DNA of 64,000 bases from contig LNKV01000003.1 in the NCBI GenBank assembly GCA_001465935.1, forward strand, positions 440,363 through 504,362, written 5' to 3'. Position numbers and translations under genes: made by a program. The notes beneath the pieces are model-generated. The model was not told where the DNA came from. It saw only the letters and a list, made by a program, of their open reading frames with translations, and made no database searches. Position 1 is the stretch's first letter, and every line of letters starts with the position of its first letter. The stretch comes from Clarireedia homoeocarpa (Eukaryota; Ascomycota; Leotiomycetes; Helotiales; Rutstroemiaceae). Shown in pieces: positions 13,801-24,605 of the stretch.

Positions 13801-13984
13801 CATAATCTAACCACAGTAGCCTAGGTTCATGTAGGTACCTCATGACCACATGACCACGTCTATCATCTCTTCCTAACGTGCTATGTCCGTTGGAGCAACC
13901 TTGGAACCTCGAACTTCCTCCGCGTCTACATCTCTTCTGGAAGCATACCAAGTAGCGTAGCATAGCCTGGTACTCGGCGCTTGC

Positions 13985-14065
13985 AGCTTCATACCGTACA
14001 TAGTAGCTTCATACCGTACATAGTACATAGTACACGGTACATAGGACATAGGACATAGGACATAC
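13985..14065 (+). repeat. Compound tandem repeat, 20-bp unit twice then ACATAGG-type units
   Basis: Two exact copies of a 20-base unit starting AGCTTCATACC occupy 13985-14004 and 14005-14024. They are followed by degenerate ACATAGT/ACATAGG units to about 14065, so the array appears to have grown by slippage from one TACATAG core. Confidence 0.9.
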
Positions 14066-14204
14066 TCAGGCTTCTTTGCGGGATAATTTCGAGGTGGCCT
14101 GATGATGGCTAGTCACAGTGCAGTGGAGGGTGCTGCGGTGCTGTGCGGTTTCATTCTGGGCATTAGTTCTCCACTTGCTATTGTGAGACAGGGCAAAAGG
14201 TACA

Positions 14205-14232
14205 GTGCAAAGTGCAAAGTGCAAAGTGCAAA
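14205..14232 (+). repeat. Heptamer repeat (GTGCAAA)x4
   Basis: Four exact tandem GTGCAAA units. A related GCGCAAAGCACAAAGC stretch follows about 120 bases later. Confidence 0.9.
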
Positions 14233-14780
14233 TCCATCTCCATCTCCATGACTTAGCCTATCCACCCATAGCTATACTTTCGAGCTTAGTATCCATAAGC
14301 TTTGTGGTTGGGATTCCACGTGTTGGCGGTGTCGCTAAGAAATCAGCCTGTAAAGCGCAAAGCACAAAGCCAAATTGGCCAGTAAGCTAGTTGGGCTCTT
14401 GCCTCCCCTTGCTCGTCCCGGCATTCGCTATCCCCCTTGTCGAATTGATATCTTTCCCTGGCTACTTCTGCTCTGCTACCTTGTCACCTTGTCTCTTGTA
14501 GTTGCATCCAGGATTAATTAAATGGCCATTAATTGCAATTCGCATGGGACAACCTAAAGGAAAGAAAGTCAAAAAAAAAAAAGAACATAGGTCAGTGAGC
14601 GTCGCCAGAAATCTTATACTCGATCGAGTTAATTCATCTCGAACAAAAGCTACTTGGTCGAGAAAAAGGGCATCATAACGTACCAAGTAGAATACACACA
14701 ATAGCTAAGTGATTTTTTTTTTCTTTTTCTTTCTTCTGGCTACTATCCTTAGCACACTACCTTTCCACTACCTTTCCACT

Positions 14781-14874
14781 TCCACTTGCACTTGCACTTG
14801 CACTTGCACTTGCACTTGCACTTCTACTCCCACGCCCACGCCCACGCCCACTTCCACTTCCACTTCCACTTCCA
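14781..14874 (+). repeat. Compound hexamer repeat, CACTTG / CCCACG / CACTTC
   Basis: A run of CACTTG units is followed by CCCACG and then CACTTC units, covering about 94 bases. The tract is pyrimidine-rich on the plus strand and lies about 480 bases before the start of the small Cys/His-rich gene. Confidence 0.9.
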
Positions 14875-14985
14875 ATATCGACCTTACCCCAGAGAGGACC
14901 ACACCACGGTATTTGGTTTTTTAATCATGGCCCGAAAAAACCGGGTGGAACCTTAAGATCGAGAGCTGCTGCAGCTTGGTCCAGC

Positions 14986-15000
14986 TTTTTATACATATCT
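14986..15000 (+). promoter_or_regulatory. Possible TATA region of the small Cys/His-rich gene
   Basis: A TTTTTATACATATCT stretch lies about 355 bases before the ATG at 15354 and is followed by CT-rich sequence such as is common in fungal leaders. Position and composition are suggestive only. Confidence 0.3.
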
Positions 15001-15353
15001 AGTTCCTCATCCTGTCCTGTCCTGACCTCAACCTTCTTTCCTCATATCAGATTCAAGCACCCCGACCTTAGACCTCACCGTCCTCTCTCTGTCTCCTCCA
15101 CCAAGCATATACATTCTCACCCACCTACTTGCCCTCTTCCACCCCATAGAACAGAACAAGCCGAGAACTCTTGAAGCTCTAAACTTCTTTTGTGTCGTCC
15201 ATCAATAATCCCTTTCATTACTCGGAGCACAGCCCAAACGATAAGCCAATCCTCCGGCCCGAGGCTGTGGTAACAGTCCTGTATATCCCGCCCAAATTTG
15301 TCACTACCATCTCTACCAACACCCTCGGTCTTTTTTTGAAATCTTCTGTAAAA

Positions 15354-15899
15354 ATGTGCGATTATACTCAAGTTGAGTTCCGCTGTGGTAAGTTTGGATT
15401 TTACTTTTTCTATGAACACTCGGCCTTTCTCTTACTTTCCCACCAAAAAGAATGTAATATCACTGACCCAGATTTCGCACGATGGATAGGTCACGTTCGT
15501 TATACTGTCCGAGCATGGTGTACCACTTATGAAAGTACACATCGCCGTTGTCCGCCGAACGTGGTGGCCGTAGAATTTAGGTAAATTTTCTTCCCTCTTC
15601 ATCTGACTGTACCATTCGACTTATCATACTGACGTGGATCATATAGGTTGGATGAGAAGTGTGGTTAGAACCCCCCCCCCCCCCCCCCCTCTCCTCTCCC
15701 CCACGCGCCCATCCCCCCTTCATCTTCTTAGTTGGCCTTTTCTCCGAAAAGTTCCCTCCGATTACATACGATATATTTGGAATAGCACAAAAAGCATGTC
15801 AGAAAAGCTAACGAAAATACGATCATAGGCGATTGCAAACACTCCGTAAGACCGGAATGGTACTATGATATCCCAAAGAAGAGCCGACTTCATGTATGA
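15354..15899 (+). CDS. Short Cys/His-rich fungal protein, 70 residues in four exons
   Basis: Exons 15354-15387, 15490-15580, 15647-15663 and 15829-15899 join in frame to a 70-residue protein beginning MCDYTQVEFRCG. Introns are 102, 66 and 165 bases with donors gtaagt, gtaaat and gttaga. I recognise the pattern (MCDYTQ, then CGHVRYTVRAWC, then HRRCPPNVVAVE, then LDEKCGDC) as a small uncharacterised protein widespread in filamentous ascomycetes; this is from memory, not a search. Cys at 2, 11, 22, 32, 47 and 50 with His at 13 and 29 could bind zinc, including a terminal CxxC. The first two introns are well supported. The third uses a weaker donor and contains C19 (15671-15689), but it restores the expected GDC ending. 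Without it a stop at 15666-15668 gives a 48-residue form. The function is unknown. Confidence 0.75.
15671..15689 (+). repeat. C19 homopolymer inside intron 3 of the small Cys/His-rich gene
   Basis: Nineteen consecutive C residues begin seven bases after the proposed 5' splice site and run into a CT-rich stretch. The length is likely unstable between strains and prone to assembly error. Confidence 0.9.
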
Positions 15900-16759
15900 T
15901 GAGGTGCTTATGATTCGACCATAATGTATGACGACTGTTATCAAGACGAGGCAATTGACTCCCCCCCTCTACGCTTCCGAGAGGACACACAAACAAACCT
16001 ACCACAAGAATATAAAAAGAGGGGAGTTGAGAAGAACACGAAGAAGGACCAGAAGAAGGATACCCAAAACAACATCATCAATCAATCGAGGCGAAAGAGG
16101 CGAAATTCTTAATAAAAAACTGGTTGGTCATTCGGTAGGCGTATTTTCGATTTGATATGTTGTGTGTGATGGGTATTGGGCACATATTTCAAAGAAGAAT
16201 AGAAGTCACAGCACCACATGTATTGGGCAACAACGGCAACTGGAAGGGAGCTAAGGTACCTGGATATTGGAGGTTGGGTTGAATTGGATTGGACTTGTAC
16301 AGGAAGGAGGACCTCTCATTTTTTATACCTTTTTTAAATCTCATATATCCCGCAACGGACGGCTACTAGGAATCTTCACATGGCGCCAGCGGCACTGGGT
16401 TTAGCTGGCTGATTGGCGTTTCTTCTTCTTCTCATGGGACGAATGGATGGATGGGTATGTTTATGGATTATTGGGATATAGCATTGGATTGGAATGGATA
16501 GTTTGGGCATCTTTGGTATGGGATGGATGGAGTGGCAGGAACACCATGATGTATTTATGGGGGGGGGAGTCTAGGAACCCTATAATACAAAGACAAGAGG
16601 CAGAATCGAAAGATTTAACTTCATCGTTTACGGAGCTCCTCCTGCTGAGCATTGGCTGTGATATCTAGCTATGAGGTGCTACGAAAGATGAAGTTTCTCC
16701 ATCTATTTCTGCATTCATTCACTCACCCGTCAAATTCCTCACCCAGATTTCTTCTTCTA

Positions 16760-16793
16760 TTCTTCTTCTTCTTCTTCTTCTTCTTCTTCTTCC
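16760..16793 (+). repeat. Trinucleotide repeat (TTC)n
   Basis: About eleven TTC units, preceded by a short imperfect TTC run. It is a polypyrimidine tract. Confidence 0.9.
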
Positions 16794-17005
16794 CCATTGC
16801 TCCCAATACCCGTTCTCATCCAACAACAAAACAACAACATCAACAACCACCCACACCCTCCCTCCCTCCCTCCCGCTCTCCAAATCCCCCGTGTGGAAGT
16901 ACAGACTTCCCACGAACCAGGGTAACATAGTCATCCCCTACCTATCGATTATTTTTTTTTTCCATCTTTTCGCGCGCGAGGCGACCCCGATCCGGGGACG
17001 TATAC

Positions 17006-17050
17006 TGTGCTGTGCTGTGCTGTGCTGTGCTCTGCTGCGCTGCGCTGCGC
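17006..17050 (+). repeat. Pentamer repeat (TGTGC)5 grading into (TGCGC)n
   Basis: Five TGTGC units, one TCTGC and three TGCGC units form 45 bases of tandem pentamers. Alternating purine/pyrimidine character is high at the TGCGC end. Confidence 0.9.
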
Positions 17051-17175
17051 GTAGCCGTCGTTCTGCGCCGTGCGATCGTAACCCGATGCTTGTGTTGTGT
17101 TTGTGGTATGTATAGGATAGGATGGGGTTACGCGATTTTCTGGTGGTTTTTAATATATCTACATGTATTTAGAGT

Positions 17176-17300
17176 TTCTTTCTTTTCTTCTTCTTTTTTT
17201 TGGTTTTTTGCTTATTTTTTTTATTTTTATTTTATTTTTTATTTTTATTTTATTTTTATTTTTTTTTTTTTGGGGGTTTTTTTTTGGGGGTTTTTTTTTG
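17176..17300 (+). repeat. T-rich low-complexity tract with two G5 runs
   Basis: About 125 bases are almost purely T with periodic A (TTTTATTTTTATTTT) and then two GGGGG runs separated by T tracts. The strand asymmetry is extreme. A poly-A-tailed retroelement on the minus strand is conceivable, but no element body adjoins it. Confidence 0.85.
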
Positions 17301-17819
17301 TTTGTCTTTACTTTGCTAGGATGGATGGGGCCTTGGGGATGGGATGGATGGGATGGAGATTGGAACTGGACCAGCAAAGGAGAGATTGAAAGCGAAGGGG
17401 GAGGGGATGGAATACGAGCAGATACGAGTAAGTTACAGTATAACTTATTCATTCCAAATCATTCCTGTTCCTGTTCCTGTTACTGCTACTGTTACTGTCA
17501 GGGACAAAAATATCCCTACATGGCTTTTCTTGTACATAAGAAACTACATACACTACATAGCCACCAACCTATACTCGTACAGTAACAGCCCTGCGCGCTC
17601 GCTCCAGCTCAATCCAAATCCATTCATTCATTGCCCATTCCCCACCCAACCTGGCCTCCCCAATTTTTTCCTCAACCCAATCCCGAGAACCGGGTTACGA
17701 GAACAACGGGAATCGGTGGTGCGGTTGCGGGTGGTGGTGGAAGCGTTACGGGATGGGGAATTGGGAACTGCATCTAGTGCATTGAATTGAGGTTGATTGT
17801 ATGTATGCAGGCTGGTAGT

Positions 17820-17842
17820 GTAGGTAGGTAGGTAGGTAGGTG
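17820..17842 (+). repeat. Tetranucleotide repeat (GTAG)n
   Basis: Five to six tandem GTAG units. Confidence 0.85.
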
Positions 17843-18031
17843 GGTGCGTGGGCTGGGTTGTGTTATGCTATGTGATGTGATGTACGGTAATCTAGCATTC
17901 TTGAGTTATTTGCTTGCTTTTTTTTTGCCGGCTTGGCTGGCAGGGCAAGCAGGATATGCAAAAGAAGAGAAGCGGACATGCGAGATGTGATACTTGGGGT
18001 GTTTTTTCGTCGGTTGGGCTCAGAGAAGTAG

Positions 18032-18076
18032 GAGGTGAGGCGAGGTGAGGCGAGGTGAGGCGAGGTGAGGTGAGGT
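18032..18076 (+). repeat. Decamer repeat (GAGGTGAGGC)n
   Basis: Three exact GAGGTGAGGC units followed by near copies. The tract is purine-rich on the plus strand and carries regularly spaced GG pairs. Confidence 0.9.
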
Positions 18077-18560
18077 GTAGTGTTGATGAATGGATGGAAG
18101 ATTTGATATGATGGAATATGCGCTGGGGTCTAGATTCTGTTACTCCTCGTTGCATACCAGTAGGTTAGGTAGAGGGGGAAAGTGGTTTGATTAGTTAGTC
18201 AGCGAGTTAGCTCCTGAACAGGAATTTAGTACAGTAGCTAGCTAGCTCGTAGCCCCAATACCGTGGTTATGCGTGCGTGGTTTAAGAGGAACTGCGGGGT
18301 AGGCAAAGTGATAGATTGGCATGTTTGGGAGGTGAGCATGTGAGGGAATTCTTTGCATTGATGGCGCAGAGTCTACGTGTGTAGGTAGGCAGGTAGGTTT
18401 GCGGCGGTGAGGGTACGTACCTAGAGTGTGCTGGGTTATCATTATACTGGACTGTCCCAAGATGAGATGTGGTTGAGAGAGAGGAAGGATTATGTAAGCC
18501 AGAGGGCAAGGCAGGGCAGGCAAGCAGTCTAGGAACTCGAAAGAGAAGGAGAATAACGAG

Positions 18561-18587
18561 GTGCAGGTGCAGGTGCAGGTGCAGCAG
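18561..18587 (+). repeat. Hexamer repeat (GTGCAG)n
   Basis: Four tandem GTGCAG units. Confidence 0.85.
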
Positions 18588-20972
18588 CTGTCATGATGTT
18601 GGTTTCATCTATCTGTCAGTCAGTCAGTTAGCCTGCTCACTACTACTACTACACCATGTAACCTTCTTTCTACCATTTCCTGCGCAATACAGTAATCTTA
18701 CAACGGCGATATCAACAGATGTATACGTCAACGGCTACTCTTTGCACATGCTATACCAAGGCAGACATCGATCTGGTCAGCACGCTCTTCGTGTCAACGG
18801 ACTGACCGACATACGAATGACTATTTGCCTTCTCAAGTTACTTTTACTTTACTACCCCCTCCACCTCAAAAAACCATCCTTGCTAAGCGTCCAAAGTACA
18901 AACGCCTCGTGCATCAAGAGATGAGAGATAATATTCTTTCTATTTTTCTATTATTTACAAACATGTACCTTGTTTGAGTGTTCTGATATGTAGTTACTTT
19001 TCTTAAGCATTGCCGAATTTTTCTCAGTTAGCTAGCTATTCAGAGTGGTCGCACGACAGCTTCAAATATGATGCTCTCTCTCATTCATTCTTGTAAGAGG
19101 ACGATAGGCATGGCTTGTTTGTACCACCCTCCAATACACATCACCACAGTAACCAGATCGCCGGGCTTTCTGGGCTGGAGCTATCTACTCGGCAGATACC
19201 GACTTTTCACAAGCACTCCCAGCCTTTTAGCTGTGTGCATTGCTTCCTTGGGGAAAGGTATGTATCAGGGGGATTTGATGATCGCCATGTTGCATGCAAG
19301 AAAGGTCAATTTGTTTCTCTCTTATCATTGCCACGCCTTGCCCTTCATATCATATGTACCTACGTATCCTCGTGCAGATTCTAAATGCGAACATTGGTTG
19401 ATCTTTTAAGTTGACATGCAGCAGGGCTTGGAGCGTAGGCACTGTTGCTGTAAGGTAAATGTAAGAGTCGGCGTGGGGGATGGCAGGGAGCCGTCAAACG
19501 ACTGGAATAGAAGAAGAGCCGATGAGTAATGTTGGTAAGCTTTCGTCGGTAACACAGCCAACCAGATAATGCGGAGGTAGCTACGTAGTATTCTGGTTGG
19601 TCGGCAAGTGCTCGTAGAGAAGAACCTCCTCAATAGGCAAGTCGTTAATACATCACCCACGATTGGCCAAACCCCCCAAAAGAGAAACGCGAAAGGACCC
19701 TTCATTTAAAGGCCAAGGTGATGCAATTGAATAAGGTATTGATCTGCCAGTTCGTCGAAACATCAGCAGGTTTCTTGTCTAGGAGGAGCATCTTACATGG
19801 CATAGGTACACAGCATATAGAATTCGATACCGGCTCGTACCGGACCATCCCATACGCATGTATGTATAATATATGTGTATATAGGAAGGTTAAAGTAAGA
19901 CGGACGGCAAGAAGCAAACCGCTTTTCCAGCTTTCCACGTGTAAACCGCGGATGATATTTCCCCTACTTTCCTATTCTCCTATATGGCTTCGTACATAAA
20001 CGTACATACATGTAAGAATGGAGATTAATAACTACCCGTCCGAGACATCGCATCACGATGGACAATGGGGGAAAAGGGAACAAGACACGGACCGCGGATG
20101 CACGAAAAACGGCTGCAATACAGGACCGTATCAATATATTTATTGTACGTGCAGCTCATCAAGGAAGCAGAAGGGGAAAAGAAGGACTGCCTTCCCGTCG
20201 CAGGACGTCAAGCGGTTGTAAGTGGTTGGGGAAGAACACAAAAGGGAGATTTTCGCACTGGAGATGTCATTTGTGTCTTGCCGGCTAATGACGATCCTTG
20301 TACTGCATTGACCTGTGCAACGTTGCGGGGGGGGTAGAGTGAGGAGTTGGGAGCAGGCCCCTTGTTGGAAGATTCACAAATGTCGATAGGAATAAGCAGA
20401 TCCGATTTTGAGAGGTGACAGAATTTTTGTTCTCACTGCAACGGTAAGGATGTGCATTTCCTGGAAACGTTTCTGGTCTGTTTGGCTGTTTGTAGGCGAC
20501 GGTCCAGCTGCTCTCTGGATGCACTGGATGATGATGCTTCGAGGATTGGTTGTACTGGACCTCTGGCAGCGACAAGAGACGGGAAGAGACGACCAGGGCG
20601 TTTTCCTTTTTCCTTGTGTGTGTTTCTTTCCTATTCAGCAGCCGTTGTTGCGTCGATGAAGGGGTTGTATGAGCACCAATGCTGTGGAATACAGGATACT
20701 CTTTTCCACAATGTACCGCGGAGACTCTTCTACCGTCGTCGCTCAGTATCCCCAGCTTGGTAAGTTACAGTAAGTTACAGTAAGAATATATAATATATCG
20801 ATTCGGCAATTTTGGGAATGCATCGGCCAACAGCTCGAGAGTGCGGATAATTGCTCCTTACATCCGAGCCCGCGTCTCTCTTGCCTGCTTCCTTCCCGTC
20901 TTTGCCTGTTAACGGCTTTCTTCCAGAATGATTGATTGATTGGGGAACCTTGGAATGCAATATATATAAACA

Positions 20973-21032
20973 CGGATGTGGTTATGGATACGGATGTGGT
21001 TATGGATACGAATATGGATACGAATATGGATA
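20973..21032 (+). repeat. Tandem repeat, 18-bp unit twice then 12-bp unit twice
   Basis: CGGATGTGGTTATGGATA occurs twice (20973-20990, 20991-21008), followed by CGAATATGGATA twice (21009-21032). The shorter unit looks like a deletion derivative of the longer one. Confidence 0.9.
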
Positions 21033-22298
21033 CGGCCTTTCTGGGTGCATCTTCGTTTATTTGACCCGGGGAGCTCATGGTTACAACACATGTACATTTG
21101 CCTAAGTATATACACAAGTAAATGATTTGATCTTTTTCACGCTGTTCCTGCATATGATAGGGAAGTAGGCGGAGAGAGAGAGCAAGAAGAACAGCCATCT
21201 CGATGGTATTCCTGTTATGACGTTGTGACATGAGGACCGCCTAGTTGGGTATGTCGTCCTGCTTGCCCTCGATTCTTGGTTCGGATATAGGAGAGGAGAG
21301 GAGGACAGCGCAGATGTACCGGAACAGCTGGCGTAAAGATTTCAGCTGCCACTCAACGCTCCTCCATTCCAAATCCCTCGTTAGCCATTTCCTTCTTCGA
21401 CCACATCCTCCGCCCCCAGCCATCCCAAAAGCTCTCACCGATCCACGATCAACCAAGCAGTCATTCAATCATTCTCACCTCACATGCCCATCTCATCCTC
21501 CGCCTACCGACCGTAATCTTTGTATAGCTAAAGCCCCCCCACCTGCCTCATCCATCATGGGCACAGCGGCGCAACAGAATCATTGGAGGTTGCCCCTCAA
21601 AGCCCATAAATAACCCAAAGTGCTCTGATTACCCATCGAATTAATAATGCTATCTATTCAAGTGCTCATCTCATCTCAGCAACCAAAGCAAACTCGAATC
21701 ACTTGCGCCGTGTTCAGTCTCACCCCGACCACTCAATCCTTACCATGCAGTGGCCATCACGCAAGCACCTAACCACACCCACACACATGTTCTTCGCTAC
21801 CAAACTTCAACCACGAATTCCCTGTTCTGCTTCCGCGCTGGATAGTGGATAGTGGATGGAAGGAAGGATGGATGGATATACATATCCGTTTATCAATCAG
21901 TATGTCGTAGTGCAGGCCCCGGTGGGTCTACACAATCATACTGTAAGTATATGCCTTGGTTTCGATGATGGGTAGAGGCTGGTGTATCGGAGCACCATGT
22001 CATCATTGAGACCTAGATGTCCAGCCTGGATATGGATATCTCGCTCGCCTTGCTGCCGCCGTGTGCGTAGGCGAAGTAGGGAGGTGAGAGCACACGAACG
22101 ACATCGAGGCATATCCACCATGCTTGGCTAGACATTCTTCATCTGACACGGTGTGATTACCTATAGCACCTATGAAAGTCCCTCCAACCTCCCAACTCTT
22201 CCTAGCTCTAGTTTTCGCTGTCTCCACGAACCAGCCAAACCCACGACACCGCATCTTACGAACCACAATCAACATCAGCAAACAAACAGTTCCAACAA

Positions 22299-22313
22299 CC
22301 CCCCCCCCCCCCC
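22299..22313 (+). repeat. C15 homopolymer
   Basis: Fifteen consecutive C residues, the second long poly-C run within 7 kb. It is likely unstable in length. Confidence 0.9.
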
Positions 22314-22679
22314 TGGCCCAGACAAGCGAAACTACTTGTCACAGTAAATGTGTTCCAACCACCTGCACTGTCTCTCTTCCACGTCGGTAGAAAGAGACAA
22401 ATCTTCAACCCTTCGGTTTCCAAACCACCCACATTCCGTGCCGTCGTTCCATTTCGTCTTACTAGCATTACACATACAAACTACACGTCTACCCATCCAG
22501 CCCAGTTAAGTTTTATCTCCGACCGTTGTGGTTCGATGTGATTTGGTATGCAGCACTCCCTCTTTCGCTTGCAAGGATCACCCTTTACAACCTTACCATC
22601 CAGAGTACAGTACTTCCACACACGAGCTTCTTCTGGATAGAGGCGGATATACTGCACGGGTGTTAAATTCGAATTGGGC

Positions 22680-22680
<1 letters not shown>

Positions 22681-22712
<32 letters not shown>
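22681..22712 (+). repeat. Tetranucleotide repeat (GATT)8
   Basis: Eight exact GATT units. Confidence 0.92.
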
Positions 22713-23179
22713 TTAGATTTCACCATACTAATTCACGTACCTAAGACATACAACAAACGAATCAACGACGGCGGTGTGCATATTCCCCTCCAAATCCATC
22801 TATCTCCTCCTGCTATACGAGATACCCAGGCTCCTTCGAACCCCATACCCCAATCCACGTACCTCGGTTCTACGTATCCTGTCCCCTCCCCAAGACCAAA
22901 ACCATACTGATCCTTCATCTCAACTTTCTACCCTACGCACTGAAGGATTCACGTCAAACTCTACATTACATTTTCCTGTTCTAGAACCCCCAACTTGGTC
23001 CTTCCTCTCCTTCCTCTCCTTCCTGTCCTTCCTTCGGTTCTAGAATATCATATATTTGCCGAAGGCTTGGCCGTGGCTCCATCTTCGTCGGATGACTGCT
23101 TGCGGCGATCGATAAGGAGCTCCTTACGAGGAAGCTTAGAGTGAAGTAAGCTACAGAACTATTCCTCGTATGTACGCAT

Positions 23180-23180
<1 letters not shown>

Positions 23181-23212
<32 letters not shown>

Positions 23213-23240
23213 ACAAACAAACAAACAAACAAACAAACAA
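23181..23240 (+). repeat. Tetranucleotide repeat (GCAA)8(ACAA)7
   Basis: Sixty bases of perfect tetramers switch from GCAA to ACAA partway along. A G-to-A change that spread by slippage would explain the boundary. Confidence 0.93.
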
Positions 23241-23698
23241 TCTACAGTACCAGACTCACCAATCCCAGCGTGCGCGCGTGTGTGTAGAAAAGAGGAGTCA
23301 GAAGAAGGGTTGCACCAATCCAAGATAAAAGAAAGAAAAAACCACACACTCCGGAAAACATACAATCTATAACGGATGAACCAGATTCTACCTGTTGTAT
23401 ACATAATACATACTCCATGAATACATAATGACCAATCATGAGCGCAATCAATCTAGAAATACAGACCGGAGCAGCGAGCGATATGCAAAGAGTGTAGTTA
23501 TGCAGATAAGGTAGGGTAGGGGAAATGCCGTCTCCGAGTACCTTACCTAGTACTACCTACCTATCTATCTATCTATATACACGCATACATATATACACAC
23601 ATACATATTGCAACGACGATCATGCTTACCAGCACTACAACAGTAACATACCATTCCCGCCCCTCTGCCCGCCGGCCAACTTCCAAGAATGAAAAGGG

Positions 23699-23719
23699 AA
23701 AAAAAAAAAAAAAAAAAAA
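23699..23719 (+). repeat. A21 homopolymer
   Basis: Twenty-one consecutive A residues. No transposon body is recognisable upstream, so a poly-A tail origin is not supported. Confidence 0.9.
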
Positions 23720-24605
23720 GTGAGGAATAAGACCGACATCTTGCACTTCTCTAACCCCATAGGCCGAAGATCGAACCATATCATATCAAATTACTCGCTC
23801 AGTCAGTCAATCCCCTCCACCCAAGATCATTCATGCATATTGTGTTACCGCACCGAAACCTCTTTATCAATCAATCAGGCAGCACAAGGCCACACACACG
23901 GTAAAGCAAGGCGAGCAAAGTAAAATCAAGTAAATAAAAAATTCTGCGCATTCCGTGGTATCATTAACAACCGCAACCGTAACAACTGGTAGGAAGACCA
24001 AAGAAACGGCTGCTAAGTTCCATAGGGAATAAGAAGCGAGAGAAAAACAGAGCAGGTCAGACGAAAGAGCTCCCCTTCCACCTACCTGCCTACTCGTTGA
24101 CTCATTTAAATTGACCGGTACAATACTTATTGTTACTACCGCTGCCGCCACAGCCAGCCAGCCATAAGCACCCCCCGCCAACGGTCCACAACGCCAACCA
24201 TACGGTACATGACATATGCGTAGGTATCTTGTCGTCCCAACTCGTGTCAATTCGTGTACAAGAGAAACAAACAAGCCCGCCTGCCTTACATCAACTAAGC
24301 AACGCAACGCAGTGTAACAAAAGATGATCTTGGAGGATGCCACCTCATGCCGCCCTCCAAAGCAAAATTCAAGACTAAAAGAGACCAAAGGGCCATGCAT
24401 GACCGACCACAACACCCCTTGATCAATCAATTACCAGCGACCCCGATCCATTTCCCTTTCCATTCCCTTCCCTTGACCTTGCCGTTTCCCAAACCATGCC
24501 ATGCCATACCATACCATCTATCATAATGCCAGAAAGTAGCACAACAGCAATCTTCAGATCTTCCATTAACTATATCATCACCTGACCCCCGGATCAATCA
24601 ATTAT

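Larger units (their letters stand above)
3974..15353. other. 11.4-kb gene-poor tract
   Basis: No convincing coding gene was found between the oxygenase stop and the small Cys/His-rich gene. The longest open frames (for example 9423-9881, 152 codons, and 13204-13725, 173 codons, both minus strand) have no recognisable domain, unbiased composition and no sensible splice partners. Base composition is not extremely AT-rich, so a heavily RIP-mutated transposon is not obvious. The right part (13.98-14.9 kb) holds several tandem repeats listed separately. Small spliced genes or non-coding transcripts could still hide here. Confidence 0.6.
15900..24605. other. 8.7-kb gene-poor, microsatellite-rich tract
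   Basis: This lies between the small Cys/His-rich gene and the 3' end of the TOG-domain gene. No gene could be supported. Open frames here are driven by repeats (for example 17159-17452 and 17163-17585 across the T-rich tract) or lack any motif (23867-24430, minus). Simple repeats occur about every 500-1000 bases and are listed separately. One short frame at 22172-22390 resembles a secreted peptide and is discussed as a finding only. Confidence 0.6.

Noticed and set aside
17159..17585. Poly-Phe / poly-Lys frames on both strands
   Set aside because: They are translations of the T-rich tract and its complement, not genes.
23690..23719. A21 as a retroelement poly-A tail
   Set aside because: No reverse transcriptase, LINE- or SINE-like body or target-site duplication is visible next to it.
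23867..24430. 187-codon minus-strand open frame with hydrophobic stretches
   Set aside because: It lies just downstream of the TOG gene stop on the same strand, so it is probably its 3' UTR or flanking DNA; the hydrophobic runs do not form a recognisable membrane protein.
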